A stretch of 64,000 nucleotides of DNA, taken from contig QFQY01000039.1 of assembly GCA_003248805.1 (NCBI GenBank), forward strand, positions 26,225 through 90,224. Reading direction: 5' to 3'. Within the stretch, counting starts at the first letter, position 1, and each line of letters opens with the position of its first letter. Source of the stretch: Chelatococcus sp. GTDB taxonomy: Bacteria; Pseudomonadota; Alphaproteobacteria; Rhizobiales; Beijerinckiaceae. Position numbers and translations under genes: made by a program. The notes beneath the pieces were generated by a model. The model did no database searches. It was not told the origin of the DNA and was given only the letters and a program-made list of their open reading frames with translations. This document shows positions 34,875-43,060 of the stretch, in pieces.

Positions 34875-35923
34875 GGTCTTCCCTGTCCTCTGGCACGCGC
34901 TTCTGCGATCAGGCACAGCTCCGTGAAGAGCACCTGAGCGGCGCAATGCGCCGTATTGCTGGTGGCATCGTATTGCGGCGCGACCTCGACCACATCGGCG
35001 GCGACGACGTCGGCGCCCCGCAGCCCACGCAGGATGGCGAGCACCTCGCGCGGCGTCAGGCCGCCGACCTCGGGCGTGCCGGTGCCGGGCGCGAAGGCGG
35101 GATCGAGCGAATCGACGTCGAAGGAGACATAGGTCGGTCCATCGCCGATCACCGCCCGCGCCTTCGCGATCACGGCATCGAGGCCGAGCCCGTCGACCTC
35201 GTCGGCATGGATCACGGTCATGCCGCTCTCGTAGGAGAACTCCCAGAGATATTCGGCGCCGCCGCGAATGCCGATCTGGATGACGCGCTCCGGGTCCAGC
35301 ACGCCGTCGAGCACCGCCTGGCGGAACGGCCCGCCATGGTGGAACTTCGAGCCTTCATAAGGCCCCGAGGTATCGCAATGGGCGTCGATATGAACCATGC
35401 CGACCGGCCGTTTCGCCCCGACCGCCCTCAGGATGGAATAGGTGATCGAGTGATCGCCGCCAACGGCGAGCGGCGAGACGCCGGCCTCGACGATGGTGCG
35501 GAAGGTCGCCTCGATGTCCTCGTGGCAGCTTTCCAGCGAGTAGCGCGAGCGGAAGGGCACGTCGCCGATATCGGCCGCCTTCAACATGGTCAGCGGCGCG
35601 GTGCCCATGACGTGGTCCATCGGGCCGATGCGCTCGACGGCGCGCACGGCACGAGGGCCGAGCCGCGTGCCGGCGCGGTTGGTGACGCCGAGATCCATGG
35701 GCAGGCCGATGATCGCGACGTCGAGGCCGCCGAGCCCCGGAGCCGTCAGGGCATCCGGGCGATAGGGCGCACCGAGGAAGGTCGCGACATCGGAGAACGG
35801 CCATTTGCGCCTGTCGCCCTGGAACTGGCCCGCCGCGACCCTGGCGAAGCGCGGATCGTGGATGTCCGCGCCGCTGGCGCCGGCATAGCGCGCCCTGAGC
35901 GCTTCGAGCTTGTCCCGATCCAT
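34871..35923 (-). CDS. speB: Agmatinase/guanidino-acid ureohydrolase
   Basis: A 350 aa enzyme of the arginase superfamily that releases urea from a guanidino compound. The di-manganese ligands lie in GGDHSITY, VHIDAHCDTS and SFDVDSLDPAFAPGTGTPE. A long N-terminal part (about 50 residues before the core) is common in alphaproteobacterial agmatinases, guanidinobutyrases and guanidinopropionases, so the exact substrate is open. The start at 35923 follows GGGAGA. A urease gene cluster elsewhere in the window could use the urea produced. The secreted protein gene downstream overlaps by ATGA. Confidence 0.85.
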   Translation of the reverse strand: MDRDKLEALRARYAGASGADIHDPRFARVAAGQFQGDRRKWPFSDVATFLGAPYRPDALTAPGLGGLDVAIIGLPMDLGVTNRAGTRLGPRAVRAVERIGPMDHVMGTAPLTMLKAADIGDVPFRSRYSLESCHEDIEATFRTIVEAGVSPLAVGGDHSITYSILRAVGAKRPVGMVHIDAHCDTSGPYEGSKFHHGGPFRQAVLDGVLDPERVIQIGIRGGAEYLWEFSYESGMTVIHADEVDGLGLDAVIAKARAVIGDGPTYVSFDVDSLDPAFAPGTGTPEVGGLTPREVLAILRGLRGADVVAADVVEVAPQYDATSNTAHCAAQVLFTELCLIAEARARGQGRP

Positions 35924-36175
35924 CGCACCGGTCTCCCGTGTCCGCATCCGCCCGGCCCGTCGGGGCGGCTGAAGGCTCAGGCCCGGCCGCGATAGGTCCG
36001 AGGCTGGGAAATACGCCGGAAGCGCCGGAAAACCTAGCCGAAAGTCTCAGTCGAAGACGGGGAAACCGCTCGCGATTCGCCGATCCTTCCGTTAGGAATC
36101 CCGTTCAAGCTAGGCGCTATGCCGCCTTTGCCCAAAACGCTCGGAAAGCCGAGAGCTATCGAGGAGATGCCCTGC

Positions 36176-37261
36176 ATGAAGCGTCGTCAATTCATCCAGA
36201 CCGCCGCCGCCGGCGCGGCAGCCACCGCCGTCGCCATGCCGGCCGTCGCGCAGTCCGCCCCCGAGATCAAGTGGCGCCTCGCGTCGAGCTTCCCGAAGTC
36301 CCTCGACACGATCTATGGCGGCGCCGAGGTCATGGCGAAGATGGTCTCGGAGCTGACCGACGGCAAGTTCCAGATCCAGGTCTTCGCGGCGGGCGAAATC
36401 GTGCCGGCGCTGCAGGCGGCCGACGCCGTGACCAACGGCACCGTCGAGATGTGCCACACCGTGTCCTACTACTATGTCGGCAAGGACCCGACCTTCGCGG
36501 TCGCGGCCTCGGTGCCCTTCGGCCTCAATGCGCGCGGCCAGAACTCCTGGCTCTACCAGGGCGGCGGCAACGAGCTCTTCAACGAGTTCTACAAGAAGTT
36601 CAACATCTACGGCCTGCCCTGCGGCAACACCGGCGCCCAGATGGGCGGCTGGTTCCGCAAGGAGATCAAGACCGTCGCCGACCTCCAGGGCCTGAAGATG
36701 CGCATCGGCGGCATCGCCGGCCAGGTGCTCCAGAAGCTCGGCGTCGTGCCGCAGCAGATCGGCGGCGGCGACATCTATCCGGCGCTCGAAAAGGGCACGA
36801 TCGACGGCGCCGAATGGGTCGGCCCCTATGACGACGAGAAGCTCGGCTTCTCCAAGGTCGCGCCCTACTACTACTATCCGGGCTTCTGGGAAGGCGGCCC
36901 CTGCGTTCACGCCTTCGTCAACCTCGACAAGTGGAACAGCCTGCCGAAGGCCTATCAGGCGGCGCTCATCGCGGCCACGACCTATGCCAACACGATCATG
37001 GCCGCGAAGTACGACCAGCAGAACCCGGCGGCGCTGAAGCGCCTCGTCGGCGCCGGCACGCAGCTCCGCCCGTTCTCGCAGGAGATCCTCGAAGCCTGCC
37101 TCAAGGCCTCGAACGAGCTCTACAGCGAGATCTCGGCGAAGAATCCGGACTTCAAGAAGGCGATCGACGCCATGCAGGCCTACCGCAACGACCAGTATCT
37201 CTGGTGGCAGGTCGCGGAACTGACCTTCGACGTCTTCCAGGTCCGCTCCCGCGCCCGCTGA
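36176..37261 (+). CDS. TRAP transporter substrate-binding protein, TakP-like
   Basis: A 361 aa periplasmic receptor with a Tat signal (MKRRQFIQTAAAGAAATA). The mature part begins WRLASSFPKSLDTIYGGAEVMA and has CGNTGAQMGGWFRKEIK, which contains the carboxylate-binding Arg region typical of DctP-family receptors. Similarity in layout to TakP suggests 2-oxoacids such as pyruvate as ligands. The start at 36176 is chosen for the GAGGAG site and the twin-arginine signal; earlier in-frame codons would bury it. No TRAP membrane subunits are adjacent, so it is an orphan receptor here. Confidence 0.88.
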   Translation: MKRRQFIQTAAAGAAATAVAMPAVAQSAPEIKWRLASSFPKSLDTIYGGAEVMAKMVSELTDGKFQIQVFAAGEIVPALQAADAVTNGTVEMCHTVSYYYVGKDPTFAVAASVPFGLNARGQNSWLYQGGGNELFNEFYKKFNIYGLPCGNTGAQMGGWFRKEIKTVADLQGLKMRIGGIAGQVLQKLGVVPQQIGGGDIYPALEKGTIDGAEWVGPYDDEKLGFSKVAPYYYYPGFWEGGPCVHAFVNLDKWNSLPKAYQAALIAATTYANTIMAAKYDQQNPAALKRLVGAGTQLRPFSQEILEACLKASNELYSEISAKNPDFKKAIDAMQAYRNDQYLWWQVAELTFDVFQVRSRAR

Positions 37262-37293
37262 GGGCGGCTGCACGGCCTTCCGCACGATGCTTC

Positions 37294-37320
37294 GAAGCCC
37301 GGCGACAGCCGGGCTTCTTT
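37294..37320 (+). terminator. Intrinsic terminator after the TRAP receptor gene
   Basis: GAAGCCCGGC (37294-37303) and GCCGGGCTTC (37308-37317) form a perfect 10-bp stem around GACA, followed by TTTCGTTT. It lies about 30 bp after the stop codon. Confidence 0.85.
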
Positions 37321-37395
37321 CGTTTCGCGGAACGGGATAAGATGCGCCGTTCGCCACAAACCCGCCCCGCTGGGCGCGTAAGTGGCGAGCGTCCC

Positions 37396-37806
37396 ATGGG
37401 AATGATCCGCCGCATGCGCCGCATCGCCGCTTTCGCCACCGCACTCCTGCTGATCCCGGCCGCGGCCTCGGCCCAATCGATCGGCCAGTCGCTGCCCGGC
37501 CGGTCGGACCCGCTCGAACGTCCGGCGAAGCCGCTGGCACAGAAGCCCGCGGCGGCGCGGCCCTGCCCCGAATATGGCGCCGGATTCGTCCGCATCGAGG
37601 GATCGTCGCTGTGCGTGCGGGCCGGCGGGGCCGTGCGAGCCGAATTCGGCAAGTCGTCGAGCCGCAATGGCTACGGCTCGGCGGCGGACGGCATGGTCCA
37701 TCTCGAAAGCCGGGGCCAGACGGGTCTCGGGGAAGTCCGCAGCGTCCTTCAGGTTCGCGGGCGGGTCGACCGCGGCGATCTCTCGGCCGGCCCCTTCCGT
37801 TACTGA
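37396..37806 (+). CDS. Short porin-like protein (N-terminal porin segment only)
   Basis: A 136 aa secreted protein with a signal peptide (MIRRMRRIAAFATALLLIPAAASA). The segment CPEYGAGFVRIEGSSLCVRAGGAVRAEFG matches the conserved N-terminal part of alphaproteobacterial porins, with its two Cys. A normal porin of this group has 350 or more residues forming sixteen strands. This one stops after about 70 more residues, at RGRVDRGDLSAGPFRY. The frame is clean, so it may be a real short outer-membrane protein or an old truncation. It stands between a terminator and a convergent gene. Confidence 0.62.
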   Translation: MGMIRRMRRIAAFATALLLIPAAASAQSIGQSLPGRSDPLERPAKPLAQKPAAARPCPEYGAGFVRIEGSSLCVRAGGAVRAEFGKSSSRNGYGSAADGMVHLESRGQTGLGEVRSVLQVRGRVDRGDLSAGPFRY

Positions 37807-37825
37807 AGCCGGCCCATCGCGGCCG

Positions 37826-38452
37826 TCAGCCCGCGAGGCGCTCGACCTCGCGGCGCAGCACCGGCAGCAGTTCCTCCTCGAACCAGGAATGTCGACGGAG
37901 CCAGGCGTTGTTGCGCCAGGAGGGGTGCGGCAGCGGCAGCACGCGCGGCCAGGCCTCGCGCGCCAGGATGTCCCGCCAGGCGGCCACCGTCTCCGTCAGG
38001 CTCGGCCGGACGTCCGGGCCGAGATGCCAGGCCTGCGCATAGCCTCCCACGGCAAGCACCAGCTCGACGGCCGGCAGCGCCGAAAGGACGCGCGCCCGCC
38101 AGAGCGGAGCGCATTCCCGGCGCGGCGGCTTGTCCCCGCCCTTGGCGTCGAGACCCGGGAAGCAATGGCCCATCGGCACGATCGCGACGCGCGTCTCGTC
38201 GTAGAACCGCGCCTCGTCGAGACCCAGCCAGCTGCGCAGCCGCACGCCCGAGGGGTCGGTGAAAGGCCGGCCGCTGGCATGGACCCGCGTCCCCGGCGCC
38301 TGGCCGGCGATGAGCAGGCGCGCGCCGGCCGACGCCTGGATGACCGGACGCGGCTCATGCGGCAAGGCCGGCGGATAGCGCGGCGCGTCGCGGCAGATGC
38401 GGCAGGCGCGAAGCTCCGCCAGAAGCGGATCGAGCGGTTCGCCCTCGGTCAT
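37826..38452 (-). CDS. Uracil-DNA glycosylase superfamily protein
   Basis: A 208 aa protein of the UDG fold. LIAGQAPGTRVHASGRPFTDPSGVRLRSWLG is the region of the catalytic and uracil-binding motif 1, and LPLPHPSWRNNAWLRR corresponds to motif 2 with its His. The N-terminal CRICRD pair could bind metal, but the four-Cys cluster pattern of family 4 enzymes is not complete. It may act on uracil or a related lesion in DNA, or be an inactive relative. It is followed by a small secreted protein gene in the opposite orientation of the porin fragment. Confidence 0.8.
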   Translation of the reverse strand: MTEGEPLDPLLAELRACRICRDAPRYPPALPHEPRPVIQASAGARLLIAGQAPGTRVHASGRPFTDPSGVRLRSWLGLDEARFYDETRVAIVPMGHCFPGLDAKGGDKPPRRECAPLWRARVLSALPAVELVLAVGGYAQAWHLGPDVRPSLTETVAAWRDILAREAWPRVLPLPHPSWRNNAWLRRHSWFEEELLPVLRREVERLAG

Positions 38453-38483
38453 GCCCGGCGCGGCCCTGTGAGCCAGGCGCCGC

Positions 38484-38954
38484 TCAGCGCGCCGCGAGCC
38501 GACGCCGGCTCATGAGCGGCGCCGGCGCCTTGGAGATCAGTCCGTCGCAATACCAGGGCTGGCCGTTGTCGGTATGCTTGCGCGGATTGCCGGCCTCGAT
38601 CGTCGCCAGCGCGTTGATCTGGCCGTTCCCGGCGTTGCGCAGGACATAGAGATCGCCCGTCTGCTCGACGCTGAAGCAATGCACCGTGCGGTCGCTCGGG
38701 GGCCCGTAATAGTAGCAGACCTGATCGCCCTTCGTGATCCAGCAGGCATCCTTGTTCGGCTGCCAGCCATTGTGCCCGAGCGCGCGGCCGTCCGGGTCGT
38801 GATACTCGGTGAAGAAGCCGCCATTGGTGTAGCGCCCGCTGACCGTGTTGCCTTCGAAGACGCGCTGGATCGCCGGGCCGTTGAGGCGCTCGGCCGCCTG
38901 GGCACAGGCCAGCCCCCCCGCGAGAGCGGCGAGAACGATAAGGGCGATCCGCAT
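38484..38954 (-). CDS. Small secreted protein of unknown function
   Basis: A 156 aa protein with a signal peptide ending near ACAQAAE. The mature part has GNTVSGRYTNGGFFTEYHDPDGRALGHNG and CWITKGDQVCYYYG, with several Cys and many aromatic residues, and a basic C-terminal tail. The pattern (an YxNGxxFTEYHDPDGR stretch, then a CW and CYYY pair) recalls secreted lipocalin-like or DUF995-like proteins, but I cannot name it. Its ATG shares one base with the stop of the upstream glutathione transferase gene. Confidence 0.68.
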   Translation of the reverse strand: MRIALIVLAALAGGLACAQAAERLNGPAIQRVFEGNTVSGRYTNGGFFTEYHDPDGRALGHNGWQPNKDACWITKGDQVCYYYGPPSDRTVHCFSVEQTGDLYVLRNAGNGQINALATIEAGNPRKHTDNGQPWYCDGLISKAPAPLMSRRRLAAR

Positions 38955-39565
38955 CAGGCGCTCCAGCTCGACCGGCCCGAAACCTCGCCATGCCAGCGGC
39001 GGATGTGGGGGAAGTCCTCCGGCAGGGACAGCCGCGCAGGCTTCATGAAGTCGATCGCGATGCCCGCCGTGATGTCGGCGACGGTGAAGCGGTCGCCGCA
39101 GAGGAAGCGATTGCCGGCGAGCTGGAGTTCAAGGATCCAGAGATGGTCGTCGAGTTGCTCGCGATTGGCCTCGGCCCATTCGGGCACCTGGTCTTCCAGC
39201 TCCGCCATGGAGGGGTGGCTGTGGCGAAACACCGCCATCACCGCCGTGAAGAGGCCGAGCTCGGCGCGCCGGTTCCACATCTCGATGAGAGCCTGCTCCT
39301 TCGCATCGCGCCCGAAGAGCGGCGGTTCGGGATGGAGGCTTTCGAGATAGCGGCAGATGGCGATGGTTTCCGCCAGCTCGGTGCCGTCGTCGAGCTCGAG
39401 AACGGGCAGGCGCTGCAAGGGATTGATCCTGGCGAAGGCCTCGGTGCGGTGCTCCCCGCTCGCGATGTCGACGGGCACGATCTCGGGCAGGGCGACGCCC
39501 TTCTCGGCGAAGAAGATGCGTACGCGACGCGGATTCGGCGCGCGCCCGCCATCGTAGAGCTTCAT
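38954..39565 (-). CDS. Glutathione S-transferase family protein
   Basis: A 203 aa protein with the thioredoxin-like N-terminal domain (MKLYDGGRAPNPRRVRIFFAEKG) and the glutathione-contacting LPVLELDDGTELAETIAICRYLE. The helical C-terminal domain includes AGNRFLCGDRFTVADITAGIAIDF with the N-capping box. Ser or Asn near residues 9-12 would take the catalytic place of Tyr. The role is detoxification or an unknown conjugation. The start at 39565 lacks a strong ribosome site. The small secreted protein gene follows with a 1-bp overlap. Confidence 0.88.
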   Translation of the reverse strand: MKLYDGGRAPNPRRVRIFFAEKGVALPEIVPVDIASGEHRTEAFARINPLQRLPVLELDDGTELAETIAICRYLESLHPEPPLFGRDAKEQALIEMWNRRAELGLFTAVMAVFRHSHPSMAELEDQVPEWAEANREQLDDHLWILELQLAGNRFLCGDRFTVADITAGIAIDFMKPARLSLPEDFPHIRRWHGEVSGRSSWSA

Positions 39566-39727
39566 CGACACACGCCTCCCTGAGCGGCCAGCAACCGACC
39601 ACGGCACGGGCCCGGCGGTCAACCGTCGCGGCCGCGCCGAGCATCACGAGGAGTACTATAGGTTCAGCGACGTCGAGGGCTGTCACCCAGGAGACTGCCG
39701 CCCCATTCGGGCGGCAGCGAGGCACGC

Positions 39728-40279
39728 TCAGCGCGCATGGCTCCGTCGCCAGGTCTCGGGCCGCTCGAAGGACAGCGCCCAGAGGCCGCGGCCGGCGGCG
39801 CGCGCGCGCTCCTCCTCCGCACGATAGCCGCCATAGGCCACGGCCTGCCCGGCCAGGACCATCGCGGCATTGATATCGGTGTCGCCCTGGCGGCAGCGGG
39901 CGAGGCCGCGCCCGTAACGGTCGGCCTTGTCGATCTCGCAGGTGACGAGCCCGCCCGCGAGCAGGCCCTGCAGCGCCTGCCGGGCGGCGCGGCCGCAATC
40001 GACCGGGCGACCGGCGGCGTCCCGGCAGCTCTGGCGGTATTCGGGCGCGTCGATGCCTTCCAGCCGCAGCTCCTCGCCCAGAAGCCGTAGCGAATCCCCG
40101 TCGATGGCGTGGGCCGCCCCCGTCAGCAGGCGCGCCGGCCCCAGCCGGTACTGCAGGACCGCGCCGGCGATCGCGAGCAGGCCGAGCAAGCCGAGCGCGA
40201 CGACGAGATCGACGCCGCGCCCGACACGGCGCCAGCCGAAAGGTCCGTAGCGGGAACGACCGAATCCGAAGCGAGGCAT
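39728..40279 (-). CDS. Membrane-anchored thermonuclease-family protein
   Basis: A 183 aa protein with a basic N terminus and one hydrophobic helix (VDLVVALGLLGLLAIAGAVL), then an SNase domain. Key residues are present: Asp in AIDGDSLRL, Asp and Glu in LEGIDAPEYRQ, and Arg in DRYGRGLARC. Cys pairs in the domain suggest a periplasmic location. It would hydrolyse DNA or RNA with calcium. The ATG at 40279 has no clear ribosome site. It is divergent from the histidine kinase gene. Confidence 0.82.
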   Translation of the reverse strand: MPRFGFGRSRYGPFGWRRVGRGVDLVVALGLLGLLAIAGAVLQYRLGPARLLTGAAHAIDGDSLRLLGEELRLEGIDAPEYRQSCRDAAGRPVDCGRAARQALQGLLAGGLVTCEIDKADRYGRGLARCRQGDTDINAAMVLAGQAVAYGGYRAEEERARAAGRGLWALSFERPETWRRSHAR

Positions 40280-40365
40280 CAGGAAGAGCTTAACGATTTG
40301 GTGTCCATGATGGCGAGCCCGCCCTCGCATCCCGTGTGGCGTATGGAGGAAGCACGTCCCTCACC

Positions 40366-41883
40366 ATGCCGGAAGTGACGGTCGAACAGGTTCAGCGCGG
40401 GCGAGGGCCCGACCCGTCGGTGCTGGCGCGGCGCAAGGTCGTGTCGCGCGAGGTCAAATCCGTGCGCGAAAGGCTGACCTCCTCGACCGGGCTGGAACGG
40501 GCCTTCGACCACGAGCTGCTGCGCGTCTTCGCCCAGCAGCGGCTGACCGGCTCGATCGGCACGGTGATCCTGGCGCTCGCCATCGCCGTCGCCGCCTGCC
40601 TGTGGATATCGCCCTATTCCGCCCTGCCCTGGCTGAGCACCGTCATGCTCAGCCTCGGCGTGATCGTGCTGCTGTCGCGCCGCTATCTGCGGCATGTGGC
40701 GGAAGGTCTGGCGCTGCGGCGCTGGCGGCGCTTCTTCGCCATGGCCGAAGGCCTGCACGGCTTGTGCTGGTCGCTGATCCTCGTGCCCTTCGCGGGGGTC
40801 AGCGCGCCCGGCGCCAAGGTCTTCGTGACGACGAGCCTGCTCATCGTCAGCGCCGTGACGGTGATGCTGTCGGCCTCGATCCCGATGGCCGTCTATGCCG
40901 GGATCATGCCGATCGCGGCGGGCATCATGCTGTTCTTCTGGGGCCGCTACGACATCGACAGCGCCACCATGGCTCTGATGGCGGCGGCGGCGCAGCTCTT
41001 CTTCCTCTTCCTCGCCAACCGGCTCTATGCGGGCTCCCTGGCGACGATCGAGTTCCGTGCCGAGAAGGACGCGCTGATCGCGGAGCTCGAGACCGCAACC
41101 GCCAATTCCGACGAGGCCCGACGCAAGGCCGAGGAGGCGAACCTCGCCAAGTCCCGCTTCCTGGCGACGATGAGCCACGAGCTGCGGACCCCGCTCAACG
41201 CGATCCTCGGCTTCTCCGAGGTGATGAAGAACGAAATCTTCGGCGAGCACGCCAACGCGGCCTACAAGGAATATTCCGGCGACATCCACGGCTCCGGCCA
41301 GCACCTGCTCGACCTGATCAACGAGATCCTCGACCTGTCGCGCATCGAGGCCGGCAAATACGAGCTGAACGAGGAAGCGCTTTCGCTCGCCGGCATCGCC
41401 GAGGACTGCCGGCACATGCTCAATCTGCGCGCCAAGGCCAAGGGCCAGACGATCCGCGAGTCGATCGAGCCCGATCTGCCGAAGGTCTGGGCCGACGAGC
41501 GGGCGATCCGGCAGGTCGTCCTCAACATTCTCTCCAATGCGATCAAGTTCACGCCGCAGGGCGGCGAAATCACGCTCAAGGTCGGCTGGACGGCCAGCGG
41601 CGGGCAGTATGTCTCGGTGATCGACACCGGCCCCGGCATCCCCGAGGACGAGATTCCGACGGTGCTGCAGAGTTTCGGTCGCGGCTCGCTGGCGATCAAG
41701 ACCGCCGAACAGGGCTCGGGGCTCGGCCTGCCCATCGTCAAGGGTCTCATCGACCTGCATGGCGGCGGCTTCCACCTGAAGTCCAAGCCGCGGGCCGGCA
41801 CCGAGGTCACCGTGACACTGCCGCCGGAACGTGTGATGGACACGCTGGCCGCGCTGCCGGAGCCCGGCACACGGGCCGCCTGA
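40366..41883 (+). CDS. Membrane histidine kinase, PdhS/PleC-like
   Basis: A 505 aa sensor kinase. Four to six helices lie between residues 60 and 215 with little periplasmic sequence. The HisKA dimerisation domain has SRFLATMSHELRTPLNAILGFSEVM with the phosphorylated His, followed by the N box LNILSNAIKFTPQGG, G1 DTGPGIPEDE and G2 GSGLGLPIVKGLIDLHGG. No response regulator gene is next to it, so it is an orphan kinase. The start at 40366 has only a distant GGAGG (16 bases upstream), and a GTG at 40336 is possible. The ddl gene follows 61 bp later. Confidence 0.9.
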   Translation: MPEVTVEQVQRGRGPDPSVLARRKVVSREVKSVRERLTSSTGLERAFDHELLRVFAQQRLTGSIGTVILALAIAVAACLWISPYSALPWLSTVMLSLGVIVLLSRRYLRHVAEGLALRRWRRFFAMAEGLHGLCWSLILVPFAGVSAPGAKVFVTTSLLIVSAVTVMLSASIPMAVYAGIMPIAAGIMLFFWGRYDIDSATMALMAAAAQLFFLFLANRLYAGSLATIEFRAEKDALIAELETATANSDEARRKAEEANLAKSRFLATMSHELRTPLNAILGFSEVMKNEIFGEHANAAYKEYSGDIHGSGQHLLDLINEILDLSRIEAGKYELNEEALSLAGIAEDCRHMLNLRAKAKGQTIRESIEPDLPKVWADERAIRQVVLNILSNAIKFTPQGGEITLKVGWTASGGQYVSVIDTGPGIPEDEIPTVLQSFGRGSLAIKTAEQGSGLGLPIVKGLIDLHGGGFHLKSKPRAGTEVTVTLPPERVMDTLAALPEPGTRAA

Positions 41884-41944
41884 ACCGCCTTTCCGAGACA
41901 GCGAGCCTCGCTTCGACCCCCAGCACTCAACAGGACAGCGGACG

Positions 41945-43060
41945 ATGACGGAGAAGACGCGGGTGGCCGTGCTTTACGGCGGAAAATCCGGCGAGCACGA
42001 GGTCTCGCTGCATTCGGCCGCCTCGGTGATCCGAAATCTGGACCGCAGCCGCTTCGAGCTCATCCCGGTCAGCATCGACAAGCGGGGCCGCTGGCAGCGC
42101 CAGGACCTGCAGCGCCTCGACGCCGCCAACGGCGACGCCCTGCCGATCTTCGAGGACGCGCCCGATATCCGCCTCGCCGACGGCCCGGCGGGTGGCGTGT
42201 CGCTGCGGCCGCTCGGCGGCGCGGCCCCCGAAACGGCCGACATCGTCTTCCCGGTGGTGCACGGCCCGCTGTGCGAGGACGGAGCGCTCCAGGGGCTGCT
42301 CGAACTCGCCGGTGCCGCCTATGTCGGTTCCGGCGTGCTCGGTTCGGCGATCGGCATGCACAAGGACGTCTCGAAGCGCCTCGCCGGTCTCGCCGGCCTG
42401 CCGATCGCTCCCTATCTGACGATCAACCGGCGCGACTGGGAGCGGGCGCCGGCCGAGGCGCTGGCGGCCGCGCAGGCCCGCATGAGCCTTCCGGTCTTCG
42501 TGAAGCCCTGCCAGATGGGCTCCAGCGTCGGCGTGCACAAGGTCAAGGACTGGGCCGCGCTCGAGCCGGCTCTCCGCGACGCCTTCCTCTACGACCGGCA
42601 GGTGCTGGTCGAGCAGGGCATCGACGCCCGCGAGGTCGAGGTGGCGGTGCTCGACGGCGACCCGGCCTTCGTCAGCGTCGCCAGCGAGATCAACCCGAGC
42701 GGCCGCCACGAGTTCTATTCCTACGAGGCGAAGTATCTCGACCAGGACGGCGCCACCGTCGACCTGCCGGCGCGCCTCGACGCGGAGCAGATGGAGCGCG
42801 TGCGCGACCTCGCCCTGCGCGCCTTCCGCGCGCTGGAATGCAGCGGCATGGCGCGCGTCGACTTCTTTCTCGATCGCGCGAGCGGCGAGTTCTTCTTCAA
42901 CGAGATCAACACGCTGCCCGGCTTCACCGCGATCAGCATGTATCCCAAGATGATGGAGGCCTCCGGCCTGCCCTATCCGGCCCTGCTGACCCGGCTGGTC
43001 GAGCTCGCCCTGGAATCGGCCGCCGAGCGGCGCGGGCTGAAGACGAGCTACGAGGCCTGA
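41945..43060 (+). CDS. ddl: D-alanine--D-alanine ligase
   Basis: A 371 aa ATP-grasp ligase that joins two D-Ala for peptidoglycan precursors. The N-terminal VLYGGKSGEHEVSLHSA is the family signature, and VFPVVHGPLCEDGALQGLLELAG the substrate-binding loop. VKPCQMGSSVGVHKV binds ATP, and FFLDRASGEFFFNEINTLPGFTAISMYPKMM the metal and second D-Ala. The length is that of the DdlA-type. No mur or fts gene is adjacent, so this is likely a second copy outside the division cluster. Its end overlaps cobT by 13 bp on the opposite strand. Confidence 0.93.
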   Translation: MTEKTRVAVLYGGKSGEHEVSLHSAASVIRNLDRSRFELIPVSIDKRGRWQRQDLQRLDAANGDALPIFEDAPDIRLADGPAGGVSLRPLGGAAPETADIVFPVVHGPLCEDGALQGLLELAGAAYVGSGVLGSAIGMHKDVSKRLAGLAGLPIAPYLTINRRDWERAPAEALAAAQARMSLPVFVKPCQMGSSVGVHKVKDWAALEPALRDAFLYDRQVLVEQGIDAREVEVAVLDGDPAFVSVASEINPSGRHEFYSYEAKYLDQDGATVDLPARLDAEQMERVRDLALRAFRALECSGMARVDFFLDRASGEFFFNEINTLPGFTAISMYPKMMEASGLPYPALLTRLVELALESAAERRGLKTSYEA

